From NCBI GenBank assembly GCA_037445875.1, contig JBBIJR010000052.1, positions 1-25,912 of the forward strand: a DNA stretch of 25,912 nucleotides, written 5' to 3'. Under the pieces are notes generated by a model that saw only the letters and a list, made by a program, of their open reading frames with translations, did no database searches and was not told where the DNA came from. This DNA is from JBBIJR01 sp037445875 (GTDB taxonomy: Bacteria; CLD3; SB21). The translations under genes were made by a program, and so were the position numbers. Positions 1-7,298 of this stretch are shown here, one piece after another. Position 1 is the stretch's first letter; the number at the start of each line of letters is the position of its first letter.

Positions 1-1775
1 AAAATGGTGAACGCGGTGTCCGGGTCGTTCTCGCCGTAGAACGTACTGAAGGACAGCGACGTATCAAACTGGAAGTAGTAGTTCACCTCATCGCCGTCCG
101 GGTCCACGGAGGCATTCCACCCGACGGTGATCGGCTCCGAGCCCGCAGGATTGACCACGAAACGGGAACCGTCGGCCGGCGACAGCAGATGAAAGGCACC
201 GGGTGGATTATTGAAGGCGCTGCCGAATTCCACCGATCCGATGTCGGGCGTCAAGCCTCGCGGCTCGCCGTCCTTGTCGAACGCAAACGTCCCGCCCAGT
301 GCAACGCCGGCATTGAGGATCTCACCGGAATAAAAGGCCGTTTCAAACGTAAGATGCAAATCCACGGCGCCTTCCACCGTGCTCGCGTAGTACGGGTTGA
401 CCGCGTGCGAATTCGCGTCATGACCAGACGCTACCTGCCAGTCGGCGAGCGTGTAGTAAGGGCTTGACACGCCCGCACCGCCGGTCTGGAACGCGCCGAC
501 CATCCGCCGAGTGTCGGTTCCGACGCTGTCGAGATAGATATTATTGTAATCCGATTGCAGACCCGTGTAGGTGCTCAGGCGGGCGATGCCGACCACGGAG
601 CCCGTGGTGCCGCGCAAACCGGTCATCTGGATGTTGTTGTTCAACACCACGGCGTTCCCGTCGCCGGTGCCGTTGTTGATCATGACGCCGAATACGTTGG
701 TGTTCTTGGCGCTCGTTCCGTCCACGTAGATGGAATTGAACGCGACGGAGTCGGTCGAACCGGCCGGAGTGTTCTCGATACGAATGGCGTGCTCGTGCCC
801 GCTGGTCCCGGTTGTGGTGATCACGTTTCGAACGCCCTTGATCCAGTTGTTGAATATCCTGGCCCCGGTTCCCCCGGCTGCATTCGTCACGATGATGCCG
901 TATGCGTTGGTGGTCTGATGGTCAACCGCCACCTCGATTTCGTTGTCCTGCACGACCGCGTCCACCGTCCTGGAACCCAAATATATGCCGCGGACCGTGG
1001 CCGACCGGTTGTGAACCGAAATCCTGTTGCGCTTGATCTGGAGGTTCGTGTTGTAGGCGGTATACAGCCCGTTCTGGATGGAGTCTCCCGGGGCGGAACT
1101 GCCCATTTCGTTGTCGAACACGTAGAGGTTCTGATGATTGCTCATCGTGGACGTCGAGAATGAATACACGCACGCGCCGCCGCCCATCATGCGGTTGTTC
1201 TGGATCAAGATATCGCTGCTGATGGTCCAGGATTGGCCGCTTCGGTAGTATAACCTCACCGCACCCGACGAGACGGAAGTGCCCGTGGCCGGCATGTGGA
1301 TGTTGCAATTCTTGATGGTAATGTAGTGGCCGCCCAGGAGGAAGAACGTGTTGAACGAACTCAGACCCGACGTCACGGTGATGGTGAGGTCGCGGGAATC
1401 CGTGCCGTTGTTGGACCCGTCAACGGTGACGTACGATGTACCGAGGAAAAGGAACGCCGCCGAATCGCCCGTGAGGACGGTGAACGTTATCTCCGGGGAG
1501 ACACCGAACGCCGGTTTGAGCGTTACGGCGTTGATGTCCGAGGTGCCGGGTATGTATTGTACTCTTCCGGACCCTCCGGTGTAGGCCGTGTCGATGAGTT
1601 CCAGCAGCACCGGACCGTTGACGCCGTATTGTTCGAGCGAGTCGAACGCGGCTCCAATGGTGGTGAAATGGCCGGTGGCGCCGATCGTGTACGTGCCCGA
1701 GTACTGAGCGTGCAGCAGGCCGGGCGCGGACGCCGACAGCAGAACCAGCGTCAGAGATCTGAACAACGTTCTCAT
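1..1775 (-). CDS. Secreted right-handed beta-helix repeat protein (3' end outside window)
   Basis: This minus-strand frame stays open from an ATG at 1775 to the window edge (591 codons, no stop), so only the N-terminal part is present. A GGGGAGGA Shine-Dalgarno sits just before the ATG. The first ~24 residues form a Sec signal peptide ending LLHAQ. Residues ~140-430 contain repeated Asn-rich turns (IKNCNIHM, ILIQNNRM, VFDNEMG, IKRNRISV, VQDNEIEV, IFNNWIKG, AFNSIYVDG, VLNNNIQM), the pattern of PbH1/NosD-type parallel beta-helices. A DIGSVEFG motif ends this section, as in many surface beta-helix proteins, and is followed by an FN3/Ig-like segment (LLSPADGSRF...WNASVDPDGDEVNYYFQ). The missing C-terminus probably carries a sorting domain, but that is inference from the T9SS-type protein at 23208-25865. 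Ligand or substrate cannot be told. Confidence 0.85.
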   Translation of the reverse strand, partial: MRTLFRSLTLVLLSASAPGLLHAQYSGTYTIGATGHFTTIGAAFDSLEQYGVNGPVLLELIDTAYTGGSGRVQYIPGTSDINAVTLKPAFGVSPEITFTVLTGDSAAFLFLGTSYVTVDGSNNGTDSRDLTITVTSGLSSFNTFFLLGGHYITIKNCNIHMPATGTSVSSGAVRLYYRSGQSWTISSDILIQNNRMMGGGACVYSFSTSTMSNHQNLYVFDNEMGSSAPGDSIQNGLYTAYNTNLQIKRNRISVHNRSATVRGIYLGSRTVDAVVQDNEIEVAVDHQTTNAYGIIVTNAAGGTGARIFNNWIKGVRNVITTTGTSGHEHAIRIENTPAGSTDSVAFNSIYVDGTSAKNTNVFGVMINNGTGDGNAVVLNNNIQMTGLRGTTGSVVGIARLSTYTGLQSDYNNIYLDSVGTDTRRMVGAFQTGGAGVSSPYYTLADWQVASGHDANSHAVNPYYASTVEGAVDLHLTFETAFYSGEILNAGVALGGTFAFDKDGEPRGLTPDIGSVEFGSAFNNPPGAFHLLSPADGSRFVVNPAGSEPITVGWNASVDPDGDEVNYYFQFDTSLSFSTFYGENDPDTAFTI

Positions 1776-1940
1776 GGTTTCCTCCCCCCTCAGAGAGGGT
1801 TTTGCGAGATAAACGAAAGTACCTAAAGGCAGGCCCTGAAAAAGGTACGTGACGGCACAATAAAAGCAAAGAAAAATGTCAGCGGGTCCTGGGGTAACGC
1901 CTTCGCCCGGCCGGGCAGGCCGCGTGGGGGGGTTGAAAAG

Positions 1941-1958
1941 AAAAAGAGCCTTCAGGCT
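1941..1958 (-). terminator. Weak candidate terminator after the alpha-oxoamine synthase
   Basis: Read on the minus strand, AGCC-TGAA-GGCT is followed directly by CTTTTTCTTTTC, about 110 bases after the TGA at 2066. The stem is only 4 bp, so this is a weak Rho-independent candidate. Confidence 0.35.
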
Positions 1959-1976
1959 GCGCTCAAACTGAATATT

Positions 1977-1994
1977 CGCAGGCTAAAGCCTGCG
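1977..1994. repeat. Short dispersed-type hairpin CGCAGGCTAAAGCCTGCG
   Basis: A 7-bp perfect stem (CGCAGGC/GCCTGCG) encloses a 4-base loop, followed by CCTACC. Very similar GCAGGCT-NNA-AGCCTGCG-type hairpins are, from general knowledge, scattered in intergenic DNA of many bacteria. Only one copy is present here. Confidence 0.55.
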
Positions 1995-2065
1995 CCTACC
2001 AACATTGAAGACGACATCGAAAGAACTTTGACAACCCCTTCGATGATACGTTCAGGGGCGTGTGC

Positions 2066-3319
2066 TCAGGAAATGACGCCCACTTTGCGGCCCTCCGAGC
2101 GGAGGACCTCCAGCGCGCGGTCCATGTCCGCCCGGCTGTGCTTGGCGCTGATCGTGCACCGGAGCCGTTCCTGCCCTTTGGCCACCGCCGGATAGATCAT
2201 CGGCAGCATCAGGACGCCATTCTCGAACAGCTTCTGCGACATGTACATCGTCTTTTCCGTGTCGCCGATGATGATCGGGATGATCGGCGTCTCGCTGTCT
2301 GCGAAATTGAATCCGTACTCTTTCAGTATGCCTTTGAAGTACTTCTCGTTCTCCCGGAGGTTCTGCAGGTGCTGCGGCTCGGAACGGATGATGTCGATGA
2401 TCGTTGAGACGGACACGACGTTGGACACGGGTGGCGAGGCCGAAAAGATCAGGCTGCGGGCCTTGTGCTTGATGTGCGATATCACGTCCTTCTGCCCGGC
2501 CACGAACCCGCCGACGCAGCCCAGGGCCTTACTGAACGTCCCGATAAGCAGGTCGACCTCGTGCTCCAAGCCGAAATGCTCCGCGGTACCCTTGCCGGTC
2601 TTGCCCAGCACGCCGGTGCCGTGTGCGTCGTCCACCGCCACCGCCGCGTCGTACTTCCTCGCAATCCTCACGAAGTCCGGCAGACGGCAGATGTCCCCGT
2701 CCATGCTGTACACGCCCTCGACAATGATCATCACGTTCTTGCCCTTGCGCGCCACGCTTTCGACGATGGCCTCGAGGCTCTGCGGATCGTTGTGGCGGAA
2801 GTACCGTATCTGGCCGTCCATGATCTTGGTCGAGCCGCGCGTGAGCGGCGTTCCCACCCCGAGCGCACAGCCGTCGAGAATGCACGCATGACTCAGTTTG
2901 TCGATCGCCAGCACAATGTCCTCTTCCGGCATGTCGTCGGCCGTCACCAGCAGCGCCGAGACCGTTCCCAGCAATGTCTGGTATCCGGTCGTGAACACGA
3001 TACAGGATTCCTTGCCTTTCCACTCGGCGATCTTCTGTTCGAGACGGACGTGTTCCACTGTGGTCCCCACGACGTAACGGGAACCGCAGAGGCCCGACCC
3101 GTAGACGTCGAGGGCCTTCTTGGCCGCCGTAATCACCCGGGGATCGTGCGTTAAGCCGAGATAATCGTTCGATGAGAAATTGACCAGGCTGTTGCCTGCG
3201 ACCTTGATGTAGATACCCGTCGTTTCGAGTTCCGTAAAGTAGCGGTACAGACCCCGGGCCTTGACATCTTCCACCATGTTGGAAAACGGTTTGCACTTGT
3301 CGATCAGCCACGTACTCAT
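2066..3319 (-). CDS. Alpha-oxoamine synthase (Kbl/BioF/serine palmitoyltransferase family)
   Basis: This is a PLP enzyme that condenses an amino acid with an acyl-CoA with loss of CoA and usually CO2. Motifs of the family are clear in the 417-residue product: NFSSNDYLGLT near residue 47, YGSGLCGSR near 73, a PLP-stacking His in SHACILDG (H144), VDDAHGTGVLG (D230, H233) and the Schiff-base lysine in GTFSKALG (K264). The C-terminus has LRCTISAKHSRADMDRAL, normal for the fold. The substrate is not fixed by sequence. The HND, VEGVYSMDGD and HFGLEHEVDLLIGTFSK stretches look closer to Bacteroidota serine palmitoyltransferase and 2-amino-3-ketobutyrate ligase than to BioF. No threonine dehydrogenase or biotin genes lie nearby to decide. 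I chose the ATG at 3319, which has GGAG six bases upstream; an in-frame TTG lies four codons earlier. Confidence 0.9.
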   Translation of the reverse strand: MSTWLIDKCKPFSNMVEDVKARGLYRYFTELETTGIYIKVAGNSLVNFSSNDYLGLTHDPRVITAAKKALDVYGSGLCGSRYVVGTTVEHVRLEQKIAEWKGKESCIVFTTGYQTLLGTVSALLVTADDMPEEDIVLAIDKLSHACILDGCALGVGTPLTRGSTKIMDGQIRYFRHNDPQSLEAIVESVARKGKNVMIIVEGVYSMDGDICRLPDFVRIARKYDAAVAVDDAHGTGVLGKTGKGTAEHFGLEHEVDLLIGTFSKALGCVGGFVAGQKDVISHIKHKARSLIFSASPPVSNVVSVSTIIDIIRSEPQHLQNLRENEKYFKGILKEYGFNFADSETPIIPIIIGDTEKTMYMSQKLFENGVLMLPMIYPAVAKGQERLRCTISAKHSRADMDRALEVLRSEGRKVGVIS

Positions 3320-3578
3320 ACCCAACTCCAAATTTCAGCCATGAAAACCGGATTTCCGGTTCAGCGTGCCGGTTCGATTGTTTCTTGCGCGTAAAGAGCA
3401 GCAAGATAGGGGAATCGATTTCAAAAGTAAAGTTTTTTTCTTGCTCCGGCTGTGCCTGCGAAAACGGCCGTGCCGGTTTTCACCGATCATCAAGCAGAAC
3501 GGGCTATTGAGAACCGTCTTCCTCGATCGACTGCGGTATTGTCATGGCGAAACTGCCAAAAAAACAGCGAAAACATGA

Positions 3579-3613
3579 CATGTTAGCACTCGATGGCCAT
3601 AATTGCTAACATG
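3579..3613 (+). promoter_or_regulatory. CIRCE operator (HrcA binding site) for groESL
   Basis: TTAGCACTC, nine bases and AATTGCTAA follow the CIRCE consensus TTAGCACTC-N9-GAGTGCTAA: the left arm is perfect and the right arm differs at two bases. The dyad is longer than standard because perfect 10-bp arms CATGTTAGCA and TGCTAACATG can be drawn. CIRCE is the known operator of the heat-shock repressor HrcA, so groESL is probably repressed by HrcA and relieved on heat stress. hrcA itself is not in the window. Confidence 0.9.
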
Positions 3614-3617
3614 AGCC

Positions 3618-3646
3618 TTGATTCTTGTTGTAACTGATTGTATTTT
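3618..3646 (+). promoter_or_regulatory. Candidate sigma70-type promoter of groESL
   Basis: TTGATT (3618-3623) and TATTTT (3641-3646) are separated by 17 bases, each matching four of six consensus positions. It lies immediately downstream of the CIRCE dyad. A repressor site just upstream of the -35 box is less usual than one overlapping the start, so the real promoter may be elsewhere. Confidence 0.4.
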
Positions 3647-3772
3647 GTTGCCGCGAGTTCCATGGTACACGTATTGCACAGTCGCGCGTCACTGCATTCG
3701 TTCATCCAAGGATATGCTGACTTTTCTCGATCATTCACTTTCACTTAAATCTTGAAATCACAGGAGGATAAA

Positions 3773-4045
3773 ATGAAACTCAAGCCGTTGCATGACAGGG
3801 TTATTGTCAAGAGCCTGGAAGCCGAAGAGAAGACTCCGAGCGGGATCATCATACCTGATTCGGCCAAGGAGAAGCCGCAGGTGGGCAAGGTGATGGCCGT
3901 AGGTGCAGGGAAGAAGGACGAACCGATGACGGTCAAAGCGGGCGATACGGTGCTGTTCGGGAAATACTCGGGCACGGAGGTCACTTACGAAGGGGACAAG
4001 TACCTCATCATGCACGAGTCGGACATTCTGGCCATTCAAGGTTAA
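3773..4045 (+). CDS. groES: Co-chaperonin GroES (Cpn10)
   Basis: GroES caps the GroEL folding chamber as a heptameric lid. The 90-residue product begins MKLKPLHDRVIVK, the classic Cpn10 N-terminus, contains the mobile-loop region EEKTPSGIIIPDSAKEKPQ (~18-36), and ends with the usual YLIMHESDILAIQG. Length is normal for the family. The ATG at 3773 is preceded by AGGAGG with ideal spacing; an upstream in-frame TTG at 3752 is rejected. It lies 35 bases before groEL and is clearly co-transcribed with it, under the CIRCE operator. Confidence 0.98.
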   Translation: MKLKPLHDRVIVKSLEAEEKTPSGIIIPDSAKEKPQVGKVMAVGAGKKDEPMTVKAGDTVLFGKYSGTEVTYEGDKYLIMHESDILAIQG

Positions 4046-4080
4046 TATCAACAAATCGATAAACGCAGGAGACTAGTATT

Positions 4081-5730
4081 ATGGCAGCCAAAGAGATTGT
4101 ATTCGATGTTGATGCCCGATCAAAGCTGATCAAAGGCATCAACACGCTGGCCGACGCGGTCAAGGTCACGCTCGGTCCCAAGGGCCGGAACGTGCTGATC
4201 GACAAGAAATTCGGCGCACCCACGGTGACTAAAGACGGCGTGACGGTCGCGAAGGAGATCGAACTGGAGGATCCCGTGGAGAACATGGGCGCCCAGATGG
4301 TGCGCGAAGTGGCGTCCAAGACGAGCGACGTGGCGGGAGACGGTACGACGACGGCGACCGTCCTTGCGCAGGCGATCTATCGCGAGGGCCTGAAGAACGT
4401 GACCGCCGGCGCCAATCCGATGGAAATGAAGAAAGGCATTGATGAAGCGGTGCGGGTCGTGGTCGATGAACTCAAGAGGATGACCAAGAAAGTCGAAGGC
4501 AAGTCCCAGATTGCGCAGGTGGCGGCCATCTCCGCGAACAACGATGCGGAGATCGGAAAGCTGCTCGCCGACGCGATGGAGAAGGTCGGAAAGGACGGCG
4601 TGATCACGGTCGAAGAGGCCAAGGGATACGAGACCACCCTGGACACCGTCGAGGGCATGCAGTTCGACCGCGGGTTCCTCTCCCCGTACTTCATCACCGA
4701 TGCCGACACGCAGGAAGCCGTTCTCGAAGACCCGAAGATCCTGATCTACGACAAGAAGATTTCCGTGATGAAGGACCTGCTGCCTATCCTCGAGAAAGTC
4801 GTGCAGATGGGCAAGTCGCTGCTCATCATTGCCGAGGACGTGGAGAACGAAGCGCTGGCGACCCTGGTCGTCAACAAGCTCCGCGGTACGCTGCGGGTGG
4901 CGGCGGTGAAGGCGCCGGGCTTCGGCGATCGCCGCAAGGCCATGCTCGAGGACATCGCCGTGCTGACGGGCGGCGTGGTGATCAGCGAAGAGGCCGGCTT
5001 CAAACTCGAGAACGCCAAGGTCGACTACCTCGGCACGGCCAAGAAGGTGATCATCGACAAGGACAACACCACGATCGTCGAAGGGGCCGGCAAGAAGGAG
5101 AACATCAAGGGCCGGATCAGCCAGATCAAGACCCAGATCGAAAACACGACCAGCGACTACGACAAGGAGAAACTGCAGGAGCGGCTGGCCAAGCTCGCCG
5201 GCGGCGTGGCGGTGATCCGGATCGGCGCGGCCAGCGAGGTCGAGATGAAGGAAAAGAAAGCGCGCGTGGAAGATGCGCTTCATGCGACGCGTGCGGCCGT
5301 CGAAGAAGGCATCATCCCGGGCGGCGGCGTGGCCCTGCTTCGCGCTCAGAAGGCCCTCGAGAAAGGCAAAGGCGGCATCAACGACAAGCTGCTGAACGGC
5401 GACCCGGGGCTGGGTGTGGCGATCGTTCGCCGTGCGCTCGAAGAACCCATCCGCCGAATCGTGGAGAACTGCGGCATCGAGGCCTCCATCGTCGTACAAA
5501 GGGTGCGGGAAGGCGCCGAGAATTTCGGCTTCAACGCTCTCAGCGAGGAATACGAAGACCTGCTCAAGGCCGGCGTGATCGACCCGACGAAGGTGACGCG
5601 TACGGCGCTGGAGAACGCATCGTCCGTCGCGAGCCTGCTGCTCACCACCGAAGCGACCGTCTTCGAGAAGAAAGAAGAGAAGAAAGCCATGCCCCCGATG
5701 CCGGGCGGCGGCATGGGTGACATGTACTGA
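4081..5730 (+). CDS. groEL: Chaperonin GroEL (Cpn60)
   Basis: The ATP-dependent 14-mer folding chamber that works with GroES in the cytoplasm. The 549-residue product is full length. It shows the N-terminal VKVTLGPKGRNVLIDK (~28-43), the ATP-binding VAGDGTTTATVLAQ (~84-97), the apical-domain VEGMQFDRGFLSPYF (~190-204) and VKAPGFGDRRKAMLEDIA (~273-290), and IIPGGGVALLRA (~411-422). It ends with the flexible Gly/Met tail MPPMPGGGMGDMY. A GCAGGAG ribosome site precedes the ATG. It is the second gene of the CIRCE-controlled operon and is followed by a strong terminator. It is a typical copy with no missing key motif. Confidence 0.98.
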   Translation: MAAKEIVFDVDARSKLIKGINTLADAVKVTLGPKGRNVLIDKKFGAPTVTKDGVTVAKEIELEDPVENMGAQMVREVASKTSDVAGDGTTTATVLAQAIYREGLKNVTAGANPMEMKKGIDEAVRVVVDELKRMTKKVEGKSQIAQVAAISANNDAEIGKLLADAMEKVGKDGVITVEEAKGYETTLDTVEGMQFDRGFLSPYFITDADTQEAVLEDPKILIYDKKISVMKDLLPILEKVVQMGKSLLIIAEDVENEALATLVVNKLRGTLRVAAVKAPGFGDRRKAMLEDIAVLTGGVVISEEAGFKLENAKVDYLGTAKKVIIDKDNTTIVEGAGKKENIKGRISQIKTQIENTTSDYDKEKLQERLAKLAGGVAVIRIGAASEVEMKEKKARVEDALHATRAAVEEGIIPGGGVALLRAQKALEKGKGGINDKLLNGDPGLGVAIVRRALEEPIRRIVENCGIEASIVVQRVREGAENFGFNALSEEYEDLLKAGVIDPTKVTRTALENASSVASLLLTTEATVFEKKEEKKAMPPMPGGGMGDMY

Positions 5731-5751
5731 TCGTCACCCGAACGAACATCG

Positions 5752-5791
5752 AGAACGGGTTGTCCCCTGCGGGTCAACCCGTTCTTTTTTT
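5752..5791 (+). terminator. Rho-independent terminator of groESL
   Basis: An 11-bp stem AGAACGGGTTG/CAACCCGTTCT with a 12-base loop is followed by a run of T's (5784-5791). It lies 21 bases after the groEL stop and just before the end of the convergent gene at 5799. Confidence 0.93.
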
Positions 5792-5798
5792 ATGCGGG

Positions 5799-6704
5799 TC
5801 AGATCAACCCGGACAACCAGTGGAGGATATTAAGGACCAACTGCCGGTTGTCGTTGCCGGGTACGTTCATGCCTACCTTTTCGCCGTCGGATATCTGTGC
5901 CGTCAACGCTGCGGCTTCTCCCATGACCACCACGCGGCCCTTGCCGAACGACAGTGCCAGTCCCTGGCATCGCCCGTGGAGCGGCATGGGATCGGTGAAT
6001 CGCGTGTACGTCTTACCCCCGTCTTTCCAGATCGAGTCGGGAACCGCCTCGGCCGCGTACGGGCTCAGCTCCAGCAGGACCGCCGATCCCGGCGGCGCCT
6101 TCAACGACTGCCCGGTGAACGTGACGATCCGCCCGATTCGCTCGGCGGCGTTTCTCCCCTCCGTGATCGCGTGGGTCTTGAGCAGGCCGTTTTCGCGGCT
6201 GAACACGAGGTCGTCCTTCCATTTCGAACCCGGTTCACAATGCACGGAGTCTGACACGTAGCCTTTGCCCATCTCCACGCCAAATCGTCGCGCCAGCGAT
6301 TCGGCCGCCGACCCCATGGGATAGTGATCGGCAATGAGCAGCAAGGACCCACCCTCTCGAACCCACTTCTCCACGGCGCCGCATTCGTCCTCGGTGAATG
6401 CGGGAAGATACTTCTCCTTTTCCCCCTTTGCATTGGATACGACGAAGACATCGCACGATGCCAGCACGTCCGCCGTCAGCAGTTCTCCGTTACGCTTGAT
6501 CGTGTAACCGTCGTGTTCGAGAAGCCGCGCAAACGGCGCGTAACGGCCGGTCGCCGTGTGGAAATTCCTGTGCGCCTCGTCGATGAGCACACGGGGCGAG
6601 GCGGACGTGTAGGCCGGATGGGCCACGGACGTGTCATACGTGAGATCGGCCTCCTGGGCGTTGCACGCGGCAAGCACCGGTACGATGAACCAGAGACGTT
6701 TCAT
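5799..6704 (-). CDS. Putative lipoprotein with DUF4350/ThuA-like (glutamine-amidotransferase-like) fold
   Basis: The 301-residue product starts MKRLWFIVPVLAAC, a lipoprotein signal with lipobox LAAC and acylated Cys14, so it is probably anchored in a membrane facing the periplasm or surface. After it comes VLIDEAHRNFHTATGRYAPFA, then LLTADVLASCDVFVVSN and ECGAVEKWVREGGSLLLIADHYP. This order of a flavodoxin/GATase-like Rossmann core is seen in DUF4350 and ThuA-like proteins. A C-terminal block GLALSFGKGRVVVMGEAA..NRQLVLNILHWL fits the same fold. The enzymatic role is unknown. ATG 6704 is chosen because GGAAGGAA lies just upstream and because it begins the lipoprotein signal; the frame extends 56 codons further upstream but that part is not protein-like. 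It converges on groESL and may share the terminator there. Confidence 0.8.
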   Translation of the reverse strand: MKRLWFIVPVLAACNAQEADLTYDTSVAHPAYTSASPRVLIDEAHRNFHTATGRYAPFARLLEHDGYTIKRNGELLTADVLASCDVFVVSNAKGEKEKYLPAFTEDECGAVEKWVREGGSLLLIADHYPMGSAAESLARRFGVEMGKGYVSDSVHCEPGSKWKDDLVFSRENGLLKTHAITEGRNAAERIGRIVTFTGQSLKAPPGSAVLLELSPYAAEAVPDSIWKDGGKTYTRFTDPMPLHGRCQGLALSFGKGRVVVMGEAAALTAQISDGEKVGMNVPGNDNRQLVLNILHWLSGLI

Positions 6705-6828
6705 GCGATTCCTTCCGGAAAAGGTTGAACGTTCATGACCGGATGCGATAGGTCCGCACGGCCGGTCGTATTCCAACGGGATACGGTATCCGACGGCCGA
6801 ATCCGCGAAATGTTGCAGGTGTTTTTCA

Positions 6829-6857
6829 TTGGAAGTCCGGCGCCCCGGGTTTATATT
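6829..6857 (+). promoter_or_regulatory. Candidate promoter of the GYD-domain gene
   Basis: TTGGAA (6829-6834) and TATATT (6852-6857) are spaced by exactly 17 bases, 30 bases upstream of the ATG at 6888. The spacer is very GC-rich while the -10 region is AT-rich. Confidence 0.55.
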
Positions 6858-6887
6858 AATGCATCCAGCCACGAAAGGAGGCTCGCG

Positions 6888-7184
6888 ATGAAAACCTTCA
6901 TTCTCCTTACGAAGCTCTCCCCCGAAATGACGCGCCAGTTAAAACAGCGTGACCAACAAGGTCGAGCCTGGCTCGATCAGGTGAAGCAGAAATGCCCGGA
7001 CGTGAAGTTCCTCGCTCACTACGCGCTGCTGGGGTCATACGACTTTCTGGACATTTACGAAGCGCCCGATGAGGAAACGGCCGCAAAAGTCTCGATGATC
7101 GGACTGACCAACGGCGCCCTGCAGGCCGAAAGTCTCCTGGCCATCCCGTACAAGCGGTTTCTGGAACTCGTCCGCGAGATTTGA
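6888..7184 (+). CDS. GYD domain protein
   Basis: A 98-residue protein of the GYD family (named for a Gly-Tyr-Asp motif, a ferredoxin-like alpha/beta fold of unknown biochemical role). Visible features are MKTFILLTKLSPEM at the start, HYALLGSYDFLDIYEAPDE (the GYD-equivalent turn at about residues 45-63), and a C-terminal LLAIPYKRFLELVREI. Length is normal for the family. The ATG at 6888 has AAAGGAGG seven bases upstream, so the longer frame from 6735 is rejected. It stands alone between a divergent lipoprotein gene and a separate downstream promoter. Function is not known. Confidence 0.85.
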   Translation: MKTFILLTKLSPEMTRQLKQRDQQGRAWLDQVKQKCPDVKFLAHYALLGSYDFLDIYEAPDEETAAKVSMIGLTNGALQAESLLAIPYKRFLELVREI

Positions 7185-7225
7185 CGGGCGGATTTGGCTG
7201 CGCCGGGAATATTCGGATTGCCTGC

Positions 7226-7253
7226 TTGACAACGGTTGGGAATCCGCTAAATT
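7226..7253 (+). promoter_or_regulatory. Candidate promoter of the deoxyhypusine-synthase-like gene
   Basis: A perfect TTGACA -35 box (7226-7231) is followed after 16 bases by TAAATT (7248-7253), 46 bases before the ATG at 7299. Confidence 0.6.
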
Positions 7254-7298
7254 CAAATGGCTGAATGTATCATTGGGTGAGAATTCGGAGATGCCGCC

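Larger units (their letters stand above)
1776..2065. other. Intergenic region with small palindromes
   Basis: This stretch separates the beta-helix gene from the alpha-oxoamine synthase, both on the minus strand. It holds a GC palindrome GCCCGGCCGGGC (1905-1916), an AGCC/GGCT mini-hairpin (1947-1958) and an 18-bp hairpin (1977-1994). The part next to 1775 should contain the promoter and leader of the beta-helix gene; I see no convincing promoter boxes. No coding potential was recognised. Confidence 0.6.
3320..3772. other. Divergent intergenic region between the oxoamine synthase and groES
   Basis: This 453-bp region separates divergent genes and holds the CIRCE operator (3579-3613) and a candidate groE promoter (3618-3646). 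The 160-base groES leader shows no obvious strong hairpin. On the minus strand, TACTTTTG (complement of 3422-3429) matches the Bacteroidota -7 box TAnnTTTG, but I found no matching -33 element, so it is not called. Confidence 0.5.

Noticed and set aside
922..1308. Minus-strand 128-codon frame inside the beta-helix gene
   Set aside because: It is out of frame with the clear beta-helix translation on the same strand, which shows repeated Asn-rich turns.
4120..5499. Long minus-strand open frame opposite groEL (459 codons)
   Set aside because: It mirrors the GC-rich codons of groEL. It has no family motif and lies wholly inside a certain gene.
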